In this document: in pieces, positions 14,501 through 27,399 of the stretch
Position numbering within the stretch: the first letter of the stretch is position 1
How the letters are laid out: each line of letters starts with the position of its first letter
Assembly (NCBI GenBank): GCA_037176725.1
Contig: JAZBRS010000060.1
Location: forward strand, 58,866,001 to 58,930,000
Length of the DNA: 64,000 nt
Source of the DNA: Posidonia oceanica
Lineage: Eukaryota; Streptophyta; Magnoliopsida; Alismatales; Posidoniaceae
Direction: 5' to 3'
The notes under the pieces: model-generated
Seen by the model: the letters and a program-made list of their open reading frames with translations, nothing else
Told to the model about the DNA's origin: nothing
Databases searched by the model: none
Made by a program: the position numbers and the translations under genes

Positions 14501-15477
14501 ATTTGTCACTCTTTTTTTCCATCGCGGTAGATAGGTCCGAAACCTATCCTTCCGGTCGATTAGTCCGAAACTTTTCACTTTTCTTTTCCCTTTCGGTCGA
14601 TCGGTACGAAACCTAACCTTTCGGTCAATAAGTCCGAAACTTATTACTTTTCTTTTCCATTGTGGTCAATAGGTCCGAAACCTATCCTTCCGGTCGATAA
14701 GTCCGAAGCTTATCACTTTTCTTTTCCTTTGCTGACGATAGGTCTGAAACCTATCGTACTGGTCGATAAGTCCGAAACATATCACTTTTCTTTTCCTTTG
14801 CGGTCGATAGGTCCGAAACCTATCCTCCCGGTCGATAAGTCCTAAACTTATCAAGTCTCATTTCCTTTGTCTTCGATAGGCTCGAAACCTATCCTTCCGG
14901 TCGATAAGTCTGAAACTTATCACATTTAATTTCCTTTGAGGTTGATAGGTTCGAAACATATCCTTCTGGTCGCTAAGTTCGAAACTTATCACTTTTCTTT
15001 TCCTTCGCGGTCGATAGGTCCGAATCCTATCCTTCCGGTCGATAAGTCCGAAACTTACCACTTTTCTTTTCTTTTGCGGTCGAAAGGTCCGAAACGTATC
15101 CTTCCGGTCGATGAGTCCGAAACTTATCACTTTACTTTTCCTTTGTAGTCGATAGTCCGAAACCAATCCTCACGGTCGATAATTCCTAAACATACCACTT
15201 TTCACTTCCTTTGCGTTCTATTGGCTCAAAACCTTTGCTTCCGGTCGATAAGTCTGAAACATATCACTTTTCAATTCCTTCGTGGTCATTAGGTCCGTAA
15301 CCAATCCTTCCGGTTGACATGTCTGAATGTTTTCACTTTTCTTTTCCAATGTGGTCGATAGGTCAGAAACCTATCCTTCTGGTCGATAAGTCCAAATCTT
15401 CTCACATTTCTTTTCCTTTGCGGTCGATAGGTCCGAAACCTATCATTCCGGTCGATAAGTCCGAAACTTAACACTTT

Positions 15478-18400
15478 TCTTTTCCTTTGGGGGTGATAGG
15501 TCCGAAACCTATCCTTTCGATCGATAAGTCCGAAACTTATCACTTTTCTTTCCTTTGCGGTCGATAGGTCTGAAACCTATCCATTCGGTCGATAAGTCAG
15601 AAATTTATCACTTTTCTTTTCCATTGCGGTCGTTAGGTCCGAAACCAATCCTTTCGGTCTTTAAGTCCAAAACTAATCACTTTTCACTGCCTTTGCGGTC
15701 GATAGGTCCGAAACCTGTCCTTCCAGACGATAAGTTCGAAACTTATCACTTTTCCTTTCCATTGCGATAGATAGGTCCGAAACCTATCCTTCCAATCGAT
15801 AAGTCCGAAATTTATCACTTTTCTTTTCCATTGCGGTCGATAGGTCCGAAACCTATCCTTCTGGTCGATAAGTCTGAAACTTATCACTTTTCTTTTCCGT
15901 TGTGGTTGATCGGTCCGAAACCTATCCTTCCGGTCGATAAGTCCGAAACTTATCGCCTTTATTTTCCAATGCAGTCGATAGGTCCGAAACCAATCCATCC
16001 GGTCGAAAAGTCTGAAACTTATCACTTTTCATTTCCTTTGCGGTCGATAGGTCCAAAACCTATCCTTCCAGTCGATAAGACCGAAACTTATCACTTTCCA
16101 TTTCCTTTGCGGTCGATAGGTCAGAAACCTATCCTTCCGGTCCATAAGTCCGAAACTTATCACTTTTCCTCTCCTTTGTGGTCGATATGTCCGAAACCTA
16201 TCCTTCTGATCGATAAGTCCGAAACTTATCAATTTTCTTTTCCTTTGAGGTCGACAGGTCCAAAACCTGTCCTTCCTGTCGATAAGTTTGAAGCTTATCA
16301 CTTTTCTTTTCTTTTGCGGTCGATAGGACCGAAACCTATCCATCCAGTCTATAAGTCCGAAACTTATCACTTTTCTTTTCCTTTGCGGTGGATAGGTCCG
16401 AAACCTATCCTTCTGGTCGTTAAGTCCGAAACTTATCACTTTTCTTTTCCATTGCGGTTGATTGGTCCGAAGCCTATCCTTCCGGTCGATAAGTCCGAAA
16501 CTTATCACTTTTCTTTTCCTTTGCTGTCGATAGGTCCGAAACCTATCCTTCCAGTTAATAAGTCTGAAATTTATCACTTTTCTTTTCCTTTGCGGTCCAT
16601 ATGTCCGAAACCTATCTCTATTCTTTTCCTATGCGGTCGATAAATGTGAAACCTATCCTACCAGTCGATAAGTCCGAAACTTATCACTTTTCTTTTGCTT
16701 TGCTGTCGATAGGTTAGAAGCTAATCCTTCTCGTCCAAAGCCAATACTTCCGGTCGATAAGTCCGAAACTTATCACTTTTCTTTCCTTTGCGGTCGATTG
16801 GTCCGAAACCTAACCTTCCAGTCGATAAGTCCAAAACTAATCACTATCCATTTCCTTCGCGGTCGATAGGTCCGAAACCTATCCTTCCAGTCGATAACTC
16901 CGAAACTGATCACTTTTCTTTTCCATCGCGGTCGATCGATCCGAAACCTAACCTTCCGATCGATAAGTCCGAAACTTATCACTTTTCTTTTCCTTTGCTG
17001 TCGATAGGTCCGAAAACCATACCTCCGTTCCATAAGTCTGAAACTTATCACTTTTCTTTCCTTTACGGTCAATAGGTTCGAAAACTTCCCTTCCGGTCGA
17101 TAAGTTCGAAACTTATCACTTTTCATTTCCGTTGCGGTCGATAGGACCGATACCGATCCGTCCCATCGATAAGACCAAAACTAATCACTTTACTTTTCCT
17201 TTGCCGTCGATAGTTTCGAAACCTATCCTTCCCGTCGAAAAGTCAGAAACATATAACGTTTCTTTCCAATGCTGTCGATAGGTCCGAAACCATTCCTTCC
17301 AGTCGATATGTGCGAAACTTATCACTTTTCTTTTTCTTTACGGTAAATAGGTCCGAAATCTATCCTTCCGGTCAATAAGTCTGGAACTTATCACATTTCT
17401 TTCCTTTGCGGTCGAAAGGTCTGAAACCTATCCTTCCGGTCCATAAGTCCGAAACTTATCACTTCAATTTTCCTTTGCTGTCGATAGGTCCGAAACCTAT
17501 CCTTCCGATCGATAAGTCCGAAATTTATCACTTTTCTTTTCCGTTGCGGTCGATAAGTCCGAAACCTATCCTTCTTGTCGATAAGTCAAAAACTTATCAC
17601 TTTCCTTTTCCTTTGCGGTCGATAGCTCCAAATCCTATCCATCCGGTCGATATGTTCGAAACTTTTCACTTTTCTTTTCCTTTGCGGTCGATAGATCCGA
17701 AACCTATCGTTCTTGTCGATAACTCCGAAACATAATACTTTTCTTTTCCTTTGCGGTCGATAGGTCCGAAACCAATCCCACCAGTCGATAAGTCTGAAAC
17801 TTATCACTTTTCTTTTCCTTTGTCGTCGATAGGTCCGAAACGTATCCTTCCAGTCGATAAGTCAGAAACTTATCACTTGTCTTTTCCTTAACGGTCAATT
17901 TGTCCGAAACTTATCACTTTTCTTTTCCTTTGCAGAGGATAGGTCTCAAACCTTTCCTTCCAGTAGATAAGTCTGAAACTTACGACTTTTCTTTTCCTTT
18001 GTGGTCGATAGGTCTGAAACCTATCCTTCCGAACGACAAGTCCGTAAATTATCAGTTTTCTTTTCCTTCTTGGTCGATTGGTCCAAAGCCTTTACTTTCG
18101 GTCGATAAGTCCAAAACTTACAACTTATATTTCCATTGCGGTCGATAGGACCGAAACCTAACCTTCCGGTCGATAAGTCCAAAACTTATCACTATCCTTT
18201 TCCTTTGCGGTCGATAGGTACGAAACCTATCCTTCCGGTCGATAAGTCTGAATCTTATCACTTTACTTTTCCTGTGCAGTCGATATGACCGAAACCTATC
18301 CATTCGGTCGATAAATCCGAAACTTATCACTTTTCTTTTCCATTGCGGTCCATAGGTCCGCAACCTATCCTTCCAATCGATAAGTCTGAAACTTATCACT
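15478..18400 (+). repeat. ~3-kb duplicated satellite block, first copy within macro-copy 1
   Basis: This block recurs at 20,690-23,817. The offset is 5,212 bp at the left end, 5,350 bp from about 16,029 and 5,417 bp from about 17,406. The 138-bp step is two exact units that are present at 21,220-21,357 and in the related block at about 49,240, but missing here, so this copy has suffered a two-unit deletion. From about 16,029 to 16,630 the two copies looked identical on direct reading. The first differences are near 16,650 (GATAAATG against GATAGGTG at 22,000). Confidence 0.85.
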
Positions 18401-20689
18401 TTTATTTTCCATGGCGGTCGATAGGTCCGAAACTTATCCTTCCGGTCGATAAGTTTGAGATTTATCACTTTTCTTTTCCTTTGCGATTGATAGGTCCGAA
18501 ACTTATCACTTTTCTTTTCCATTGCGGTCGATAGGTCCGAAACCAACCTTCCGGTTGATAAGTCTGAAACTTATCACTTTTCCTTTCCGTTGCGGTCGAT
18601 TGGTCCGTAACCAATCCTTCTGGTCGATAAGTCCGAAACTTACCACTTTTCATTTCCTTTGCTGTCGATAGGTCCGAAACCTATCCTTCTGGCCGATAAC
18701 TCCGAAACTTATCACTTTTCTTTTCCATTGTGGTCGATCGATCGGAAACCGAACCTTTCGGTCGATAAGTCCGAAACTTATCATTTTTCTTTTCCTAAGC
18801 GGTCAATAGGTCCGAAACCTATCCGCCTGATCGATATGTCCTAAACTTATCAATTTTCATTTCCTTTGCCTTCGATAGGCCCGAAACCTATCCTTCCAGT
18901 CGATTAGTCTGAAACTTATCACTTCTCATTTCCATTGCAGTTGATAGGTCCGACACCAATCCTTATGGTCGATAAGTCCGAGACTTATCACTTTTCTTTT
19001 CCTTCGTGGTCGATTGGTCCGAATCATATCCTTCCGGTCGATTAGTCCGAAACTTATCACTTTTCATTTCTTCGCAGTCGATAGGTCCAAAACCTATCCT
19101 TCCAGTCGATATGTCCGAAACTTATCACTTTCCATTTCCTTTGCGGTCGATAGGTCAGAAACCTATCCATGCGGTCCTTAAGTCCGAAACTTATCACTTT
19201 TCTTCTCCATTGCGGTCGATAGGTCCGAAACCTGTCCTTCCTGTCGATAGGTCAGAAACTTTTCACTTTTCTTTTCCATTGCGGTCGTTAGATCCGAAAC
19301 CTATCCGTCCGGTCGATAAGTCCGAAACCTATCAGTTTTCTTTTCCTTTGCGTTCGATAGGTCAGAAACCTATCCTTCTGGGCGATAAGTCTGAAACTTA
19401 TCACGTTACTTTTCCTCTGAGGTCGATAGGTCCACAACATATCCTTTCGGTCGATAAGTCAGAAACTTATCACTTACATTTTCCTTTGCAGTCGATTGGT
19501 CCGAAACCTATCCTTCCAGTCGATAAGTTTGAGATTAGTCACTTTTCATTTCCTTTGCGGTTGATAGGTCCGAAACCTATCCTTCCGGTTGATAAGTCTG
19601 AAACTTATCACTTTTCTTTTCCTATGCGGTCGATAGGTCCGAAACCTAACTGTCAGGTCAAAAAGTCCAAATCTTATCACTTTTCTTTTCCTTTGCGGTC
19701 GATTGGTCCGAAACCTATCCTTGCGGTCGATAAGTCCGAAACATATCACTATTCTTTTCCTTTGCAGTCGATAGGTCCAAAACCATTCCCAGCGGTCGAT
19801 AAGTCTGAAACTTATCACTTTTCTTTCCCTTTGTGGTCGATAGGTCCGAAACCTATCCGCCTGGTCGATAAGTCCTAAACTTATCAATTTTCATTTCCAG
19901 TGTCTATGATAGGCCCGAAACCTATCCTTCCGGTCGATAAGTCCGAAACTTATCACATTTCATTTCCATTGCGGTTGATAGGTCTGAAACCTATCCTTCT
20001 GGTCGATAAGTCTGAAACCTGTCACCTTTCTTTTCCTTCATGGTCGATTGGTCTGAATCCAATCCTTCCGGTCGATAAGTCCGAAACTTATCACTTTTCT
20101 TTTCTTTTTCGATCCATAGGTCCGAAACCTATCCTTCCGGTCGATAAGTCCGAAACTTATCACTTTTCTTTTCCTTTGCAGTCGATAGTCCGAAACCAAT
20201 CTGCTCGGTCGATAAGTCCTAAACGTATCACTTTTCATTTCCTTTGAGTTCTATAGGCTCGAAACCTCAGCTTCCGGTCGATAAGTCTGAAACTTATCAC
20301 TTTTCAATTCCTCCGCAGTCATTAGGTCTGAAACCAATCAAACCGGCTAACAAGTCCGAAACTTATCACTTTTCTTTTCCTTTGCGGTCGATAGGTCCGA
20401 AACCTATCCTTCTTGTCGATAACTCCGAAACATATTACTTTTCTTTTCCATTGCGGTCGATAGGTCCGAAACCAATGCCACCAGTCGATAAGTCTGAAAC
20501 TTATCACTTTTCTTTTCCTTTGTCGTCGATAGGTCCGAAACCTATCCTTCCAGTCGATAAGTCAGAAACTTATCACTTGTCTTTTCCTTAACGGTCAATT
20601 TGTCCGAAACTTATCACTTTTCTTTTCCTTTGCAGAGGATAGGTCTCAAACCTTTCCTTCCAGTAGATAAGTCTGAAACTTATGACTTT

Positions 20690-23600
20690 TCTTTTCCTTT
20701 GCGGGCGATAGGTCCGAAACCTATCCTTCCGATCGATAAGTCCGAAACTTATCACTTTTCTTTCCTTTGCGGTCGATAGGTCTGAAACCTATCCATTCGG
20801 TCGATAAGTCTGAAATTTATCACTTTTCTTTTCCATTGCGGTCGTTAGGTCCGAAACCAATCCTTTCGGTCTTTAAGTCCGAAACTAATCACTTTTCATT
20901 GCCTTTGCGGTCGATAGGTCCGAAACCTGTCCTTCCAGACGATTAGTTCGAAACTTATCACTTTTCCTTTCCATTGCGATAGATAGGTCCGAAACCTATC
21001 CTTCCAATTGATAAGTCCAAAATTTATCACTTTTCTTTTCCATTGCGGTCGATAGGTCCAAACCCTATCCTTCTGGTCGATAAGTCTAAAACTTATCACT
21101 TTTCTTTCCCGTTGGGGTTGATAGGTCCGAAACCTATCCTTCTGGTCGATAAGTCCGAAACTTATCGCCTTTATTTTCCAATGCAGTCGATAGGTCCGAA
21201 ACCAATCCATCCGATCGTTAAGTCCAAAACTTATCACTTTTCTTTTCCTTTGCGGACGATAGGTCCGAAACCTATCCATCTGTTCAATAAGTCTAAAACT
21301 TGTCACTTTTCTTTTCCTTTGCGGTCGATAGGTCGGAAACCTATCATCCCGGTCGAAAAGTCTGAAACTTATCACTTTTCATTTCCTTTGCGGTCGATAG
21401 GTCCAAAACCTATCCTTCCAGTCGATAAGACCGAAACTTATCACTTTCCATTTCCTTTGCGGTCGATAGGTCAGAAACCTATCCTTCCGGTCCATAAGTC
21501 CGAAACTTATCACTTTTCCTCTCCTTTGTGGTCGATATGTCCGAAACCTATCCTTCTGATCGATAAGTCCGAAACTTATCAATTTTCTTTTCCTTTGAGG
21601 TCGACAGGTCCAAAACCTGTCCTTCCTGTCGATAAGTTTGAAGCTTATCACTTTTCTTTTCTTTTGCGGTCGATAGGACCGAAACCTATCCATCCAGTCT
21701 ATAAGTCCGAAACTTATCACTTTTCTTTTCCTTTGCGGTGGATAGGTCCGAAACCTATCCTTCTGGTCGTTAAGTCCGAAACTTATCACTTTTCTTTTCC
21801 ATTGCGGTTGATTGGTCCGAAGCCTATCCTTCCGGTCGATAAGTCCGAAACTTATCACTTTTCTTTTCCTTTGCTGTCGATAGGTCCGAAACCTATCCTT
21901 CCAGTTAATAAGTCTGAAATTTATCACTTTTCTTTTCCTTTGCGGTCCATATGTCCGAAACCTATCTCTATTCTTTTCCTATGCGGTCGATAGGTGTGAA
22001 ACCTATCCTACCAGTCGATAAGTCCGAAACTTACCACTTTTCTTTTGCTTTGCTGTCGATAGGTTAGAAGCTAATCCTTCTCGTCCAAAGCCAATACTTC
22101 TGGTCGATAAGTCCGAAACTTATCACTTTTCTTTCCTTTGCGGTCGATTGGTCCGAAACCTAACCTTCCAGTCGATAAGTCCAAAACTAATCACTATCCA
22201 TTTCCTTCGCGGTCGATAGGTCCGAAACCTATCCTTCCAGTCGATAACTCCGAAACTTATCACTTTTCTTTTCCATCGCGGTCGATCGATCCGAAACCTA
22301 ACCTTCCGATCGATAAGTCCGAAACTTATCACTTTTCTTTTCCTTTGCTGTCGATAGGTCCGAAAACCATACCTCCGTTCCATAAGTCTGAAACTTATCA
22401 CTTTTCTTTCCTTTACGGTCAATAGGTTCGAAAACTTCCCTTCCGGTCGATAAGTTCGAAACTTATCACTTTTCATTTCCGTTGCGGTCGATAGGACCGA
22501 TAGCGATCCGTCCCATCGATAAGACCAAAACTAATCACTTTACTTTTCCTTTGCCGTCGATAGTTTCGAAACCTATCCTTCCCGTCGAAAAGTCAGAAAC
22601 ATATAACGTTTCTTTCCAATGCTGTCGATAGGTCCGAAACCATTCCTTCCAGTCGATATGTGCGAAACTTATCACTTTTTTTTTCTTTACGGTAAATTGG
22701 TCCGAAACCTATCCTTCCGGTCAATAAGTTAGAAACTTATCACTTTTCTTTTCCTCTGCGGTTGATACGTCCGAAACCTATCCTTCCAATCGATAAGTCT
22801 GGAACGTATCACATTTCTTTCCTTTGCGGTCGAAAGGTCTGAAACCTATCCTTCCGGTCCATAAGTCTGAAACTTATCACTTCACTTTTCCTTTGCTGTC
22901 GATAGGTCCGAAACCTATCCTTCCGATCGATAAGTCCGAAATTTATCACTTTTCTTTTCCGTTGCGGTTGATAGGTCCGAAACCTATCCTTCTTGTCGAT
23001 AAGTCAAAAACTTATCACTTTCCTTTTCCTTTGCGGTCGATAGCTCAAATCCTTTCCATCCGGTCGATATGTCCGAAACTTATCACTTTTCTTTTCCTTT
23101 GCTGTCGATAGGTCCGAAACCTATCCTTCTTGTCGATAACTCCGAAACATATTACTTTTCTTTTCCTTTGCGGTCGATAGGTCCGAAACCAATCCCACCA
23201 GTCGATAAGTCTGAAACTTATCACTTTTCTTTTCCTTTGTCGTCGATAGGTCCGAAACCTATCCTTCCAGTCGATAAGTCAGAAACTTATCACTTGTCTT
23301 TTCCTTAACAGTCAATTTGTCCGAAACTTATCACTTTTCTTTTCCTTTGCAGAGGATAGGTCTCAAACCTTTCCTTCCAGTAGATAAGTCTGAAACTTAT
23401 GACTTTTCTTTTCCTTTGTGGTCGATAGGTCTGAAACCTATCCTTCCGAACGACAAGTCCGAAAATTATCACTTTTCTTTTCCTTCTTGGTCGATAGGTC
23501 CAAAGCCTTTACTTCCGGTCGATAAGTCCGAAACTTACAACTTATATTTCCATTGCGGTCGATAGGACCGAAACCTAACCTTCCGGTCGATAAGTCCAAA

Positions 23601-23817
23601 ACTTATCACTATCCTTTTCCTTTGCGGTCGATAGGTACGAAACCTATCCTTCCGGTCGATAAGTCTGAATCTTATCACTTTACTTTTCCTATGCAGTCGA
23701 TATGACCGAAACCTATCCATTCGGTCGATAAATCCGAAACTTATCACTTTTCTTTTCCATTGCGGTCCATAGGTCCGCAACCTATCCTTCCAGTCGATAA
23801 GTCTGAAACTTATCACT
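20690..23817 (+). repeat. ~3-kb duplicated satellite block, second copy within macro-copy 1
   Basis: This is the second copy of 15,478-18,400, and it keeps the two units missing from the first copy. It is joined on its left to a short patch (20,367-20,690) that matches 17,667-17,990 at an offset of 2,700 bp. On its right it switches abruptly at about 23,820 to a different lineage, the GTTCTATAGGCCTAAAAC block also seen at 25.8, 29.4, 56.4 and 60.1 kb. Both edges are therefore recombination junctions. Confidence 0.83.
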
Positions 23818-23828
23818 TTTCTCTTCCT

Positions 23829-25290
23829 TTGCGTTCTATAGGCCTAAAACCTTTCCTTCTGGTCGATAAGTCTGAAACTTATCACTTTTCATTTCCTTTG
23901 CAGTCAATAGGTCCGAAACTAATCCTTTTGGTCGACAAGTCCGAAACTTATCACTATTCTTTTCATTCGCGGTCGATAGGTCAGAAACCTATCCATCGGG
24001 TTGATAAGTCCGAAACTTATCACTTTGCTTTACCTTTGCGGTCGATAGGTCCGAAACTTATCCATCCGGTCGATAAGACCGAGACATATCACTTTTCTTT
24101 TCCTTTGCGGTCGATAGGTCCAAAACCTATCCTTCCAGTCGATAATTCTAAAACTTACCACTTTTCTTTTACTTTGCGGTCGATAGGACCGAAAACTATA
24201 CTTCCAGTCGATAAGTCAGAAACTTATCACTTTTCTTCTCCTTTGCGGTCGATATGTCCGAAACTTATCACTTTTCTTTTCCTTTGCGGACGATAGGTCT
24301 GAAACCTATCCTTCCGGTCATTAAGTCCGAAACTTATCACTTTTCATTTCCTTTGCGGTCGATAGGTCCAAAACCTATCCTTCCAGTCGATAAGTCCGAA
24401 ACTTCTCACTTTTCTTTTCCTTTGCAGTCGATCGGTCTGAAACCTAACCTTCCAGTCAATTAGTCCAAAACTTATCACTTTTCCTTTCCATTGCGGTCGA
24501 TAGGTCCGAAACCTATCCTTCTGGTCGAAATGCCCGAAGCTTATCACTTTTCTTTTCCATTGCTGTCTATAGGTCCGAAACCTTTCCTACCGGTCGATAA
24601 GTGCGAAACTTATCACTTTTCTTTTCGTTTGCGGTCGATTGGCTCGAAACGTATCCTCCCGGTTGATAAGTCCTAAACTTATCAATTTTCATTTCCTTTG
24701 TCTTCGATAGGCCCGAAACCTATCCTTCCGGTCGATAAGTTTGAAGCTTATCACATTTCATTTCCTTTGCGGTTGATAGGTCCGAAACTTATCACTTTTC
24801 TTTTCCATCGCGATCGATAAGTATGAATCCTATCTTTCCAGTCGTTACGTCCGAAACTTATCACTTTTCTTTTGTTTTGCGGTCGATAGGTCCGAAACCT
24901 ATCCGTCTGGTTGATAAGTCCGAAGCCTATCCTTCCGGTCGATAAGTCCAAAACTTATCACTTTTCTTTTCCTTTGCAGTCGATAGTCCGAAACCAATCC
25001 TCCTGGTCGATAAGTCCTAAACTTATCACTTTTCATTTCCTTTGCGTTCTATAGGCTCGAAACCTCTGCTTCCGGTCGATAAGTCCGAAATTTATCACAT
25101 TTCAATTCCTTCGCGATCATTACGTCCGAAACCAATCTTTCCAGTTGACATGCCCAAAAGTTTTCACTATTCTTATCCTTTGCGATCGATAGGTTAGAAA
25201 CCTTTCCTTCTGGTCGATAAGTCCGAATCTTATCACTTTACTTTTACTTTGCAGTCGATAGGTCCGAAACCGATCCATCCGGTCAATAAG
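23829..25290 (+). repeat. ~1.5-kb duplicated satellite block, first copy
   Basis: It matches 25,814-27,275 at an offset of 1,984-1,985 bp (landmarks 23,829 with 25,814, 24,344 with 26,328, 24,491 with 26,475). Differences are few and scattered. It includes one B-A couplet (24,671/25,015). Similarity to the second copy ends at about 25,290. The next 500 bp match about 55.9-56.4 kb instead. Confidence 0.83.
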
Positions 25291-25813
25291 TTCGAAACCT
25301 ATCCGTCCGGTCGATTAGTCCGAAACTTATCACTTTTCTTTTCCTTTGCGCTCGATAGGTCCGAAACCTATCCTCCTGGTCGATAAGTCCTAAACTTATC
25401 AATTTTCATTTCGTTTGCCTTCGATAGGCCCGAAACCTATCCGTCCGGTCAATATGTCTGAAACTTATCACTTTTCATTTCCTTTGCGGTTGATAGGTCC
25501 GAAACCTAGCCTTCTGGTTGATAAGTCCGAAACATATCACTTTTCTTGTCCTTCGCGGTCGATAGGTCCCAATCCTATCCTTCCAGTCGATAAGTACAAA
25601 CTTATCACAATTCTTTTCTTTTGCGGTCGATTGGTCCGAAACCAATCTTTCCGGTCGCTAAGTCCGAAACTTATCACTTTTCTTTTCCATTGCTGTCGAT
25701 AGGTTTCGGTCGATAAGTCTGAAACTTATCACTTTTCTTTTCCTTTGCTATCGATCTGTCCGAAACCAATCCTCCCTGTCGATAAGTCCTAAACTTATCA
25801 CTTTTCATTTCCT

Positions 25814-27275
25814 TTGCGTTCTATAGGCCTAAAACCTTTCCTTCTGGTCGATAAGTCTGAAACTTATCACTTTTCATTTCCTTTGCAGTCAATAGGTCCG
25901 AAACTAATCCTTTTGGTCGACAAGTCCGAAACTTATCACTATTCTTTTCATTCGCGGTCGATAGGTCAGAAACCTATCCATCGGGTTGATAAGTCCGAAA
26001 CTTATCACTTTGCTTTACCTTTGCGGTCGATAGGTCCGAAACTTATCCATCCGGTCGATAAGACCGAGACTTATCACTTTTCTTTTCCTTTGCGGTCGAT
26101 AGGTCCAAAACCTATCCTTCCGGTCGATAATTCTAAAACTTACCACTTTTCTTTTACTTTGCGGTCGATAGGACCGAAAACTATACTTCCAGTCGATAAG
26201 TCAGAAACTTATCACTTTCTTCTCCTTTGCGGTCGATATGTCCGAAACTTATCACTTTTCTTTTCCTTTACGGACGATAGGTCCGAAACCTATCCTTCCG
26301 GTCATTAAGTCCGAAACTTATCACTTTTCATTTCCTTTGCGGTCGATAGGTCCAAAACCTATCCTTCCAGTCGATAAGTCCGAAACTTCTCACTTTTCTT
26401 TTCCTTTGCAGTCGATCGGTCTGAAACCTAACCTTCCAGTCAATTAGTCCAAAACTTATCACTTTTCCTTTCCATTGCGGTCGATAGGTCCGAAACCTAT
26501 CCTTCTGGTCGAAATGTTCGAAGCTTATCACTTTTCTTTTCAATTGCTGTCTATAGGTCCGAAACCTATCCTACCGGTCGATAAGTGCGAAACTTATCAC
26601 TTTTCTTTTCCTTTGCGGTCGATTGGCTCGAAACGTATCCTCCCGGTTGATAAGTCCTAAACTTATCAATTTTCATTTCCTTTGTCTTCGATAGGCCCGA
26701 AACCTATCCTTCCGGTCGATAAGTCTGAAGCTTATCACATTTCATTTCCTTTGCGGTTGATAGGTCCGAAACTTATCACTTTTCTTTTCCATCGCGATCG
26801 ATAGGTACGAATCCTATCTTTCCAGTCGATACGTCCGAAACTTATCACTTTTCTTTTGTTTTGCGGTCGATAGGTCCGAAACCTATCCGTCTGGTCGATA
26901 AGTCCGAAACATATCCTTCCGGTCGATAAGTCAAAAACTTATCACTTTTCTTTTCCTTTGCAGTCGATAGTCCGAAACCAATCCTCCTGGTCGATAAGTC
27001 CTAAACTTAACACTTTTCATTTCCTTAGGGTTCTATAGGCTCGAAACCTCTACTTCCGGTCGATAAGTCCGAAACTTATCACTTTTCAATTCCTTCATGG
27101 TCATTACGTCCGAAACCAATCTTTCCGGTTGACATGCCCAAAAGTTTTCACAATTCTTATCCTTTGCGATCGATAGGTTAGAAACCTTTCCTTCTGGTCG
27201 ATAAGTCCGAATCTTATCACTTTAATTTCACTTTGCGGTCGATAGGTCCGAAACCGATCCATCCGGTCCACAAGT
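25814..27275 (+). repeat. ~1.5-kb duplicated satellite block, second copy
   Basis: This is the second copy of 23,829-25,290. It includes the B-A couplet at 26,655/26,999. Related versions of its left part start at 29,374, 56,407 and 60,076. The lineage therefore has at least five members in the window, all opening with the GTTCTATAGGCCTAAAAC half. Confidence 0.83.
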
Positions 27276-27399
27276 CCGAAACATATCACTTTTCTTTTCC
27301 TTTGCAGTCGATAGGTCAGAAACCTTTCCTTCCGATCAATAAGTCCGAAACTTATCACTTTGCTTTTCCTTCGCGGTCGATAGGTCCGAAACCTATCCT

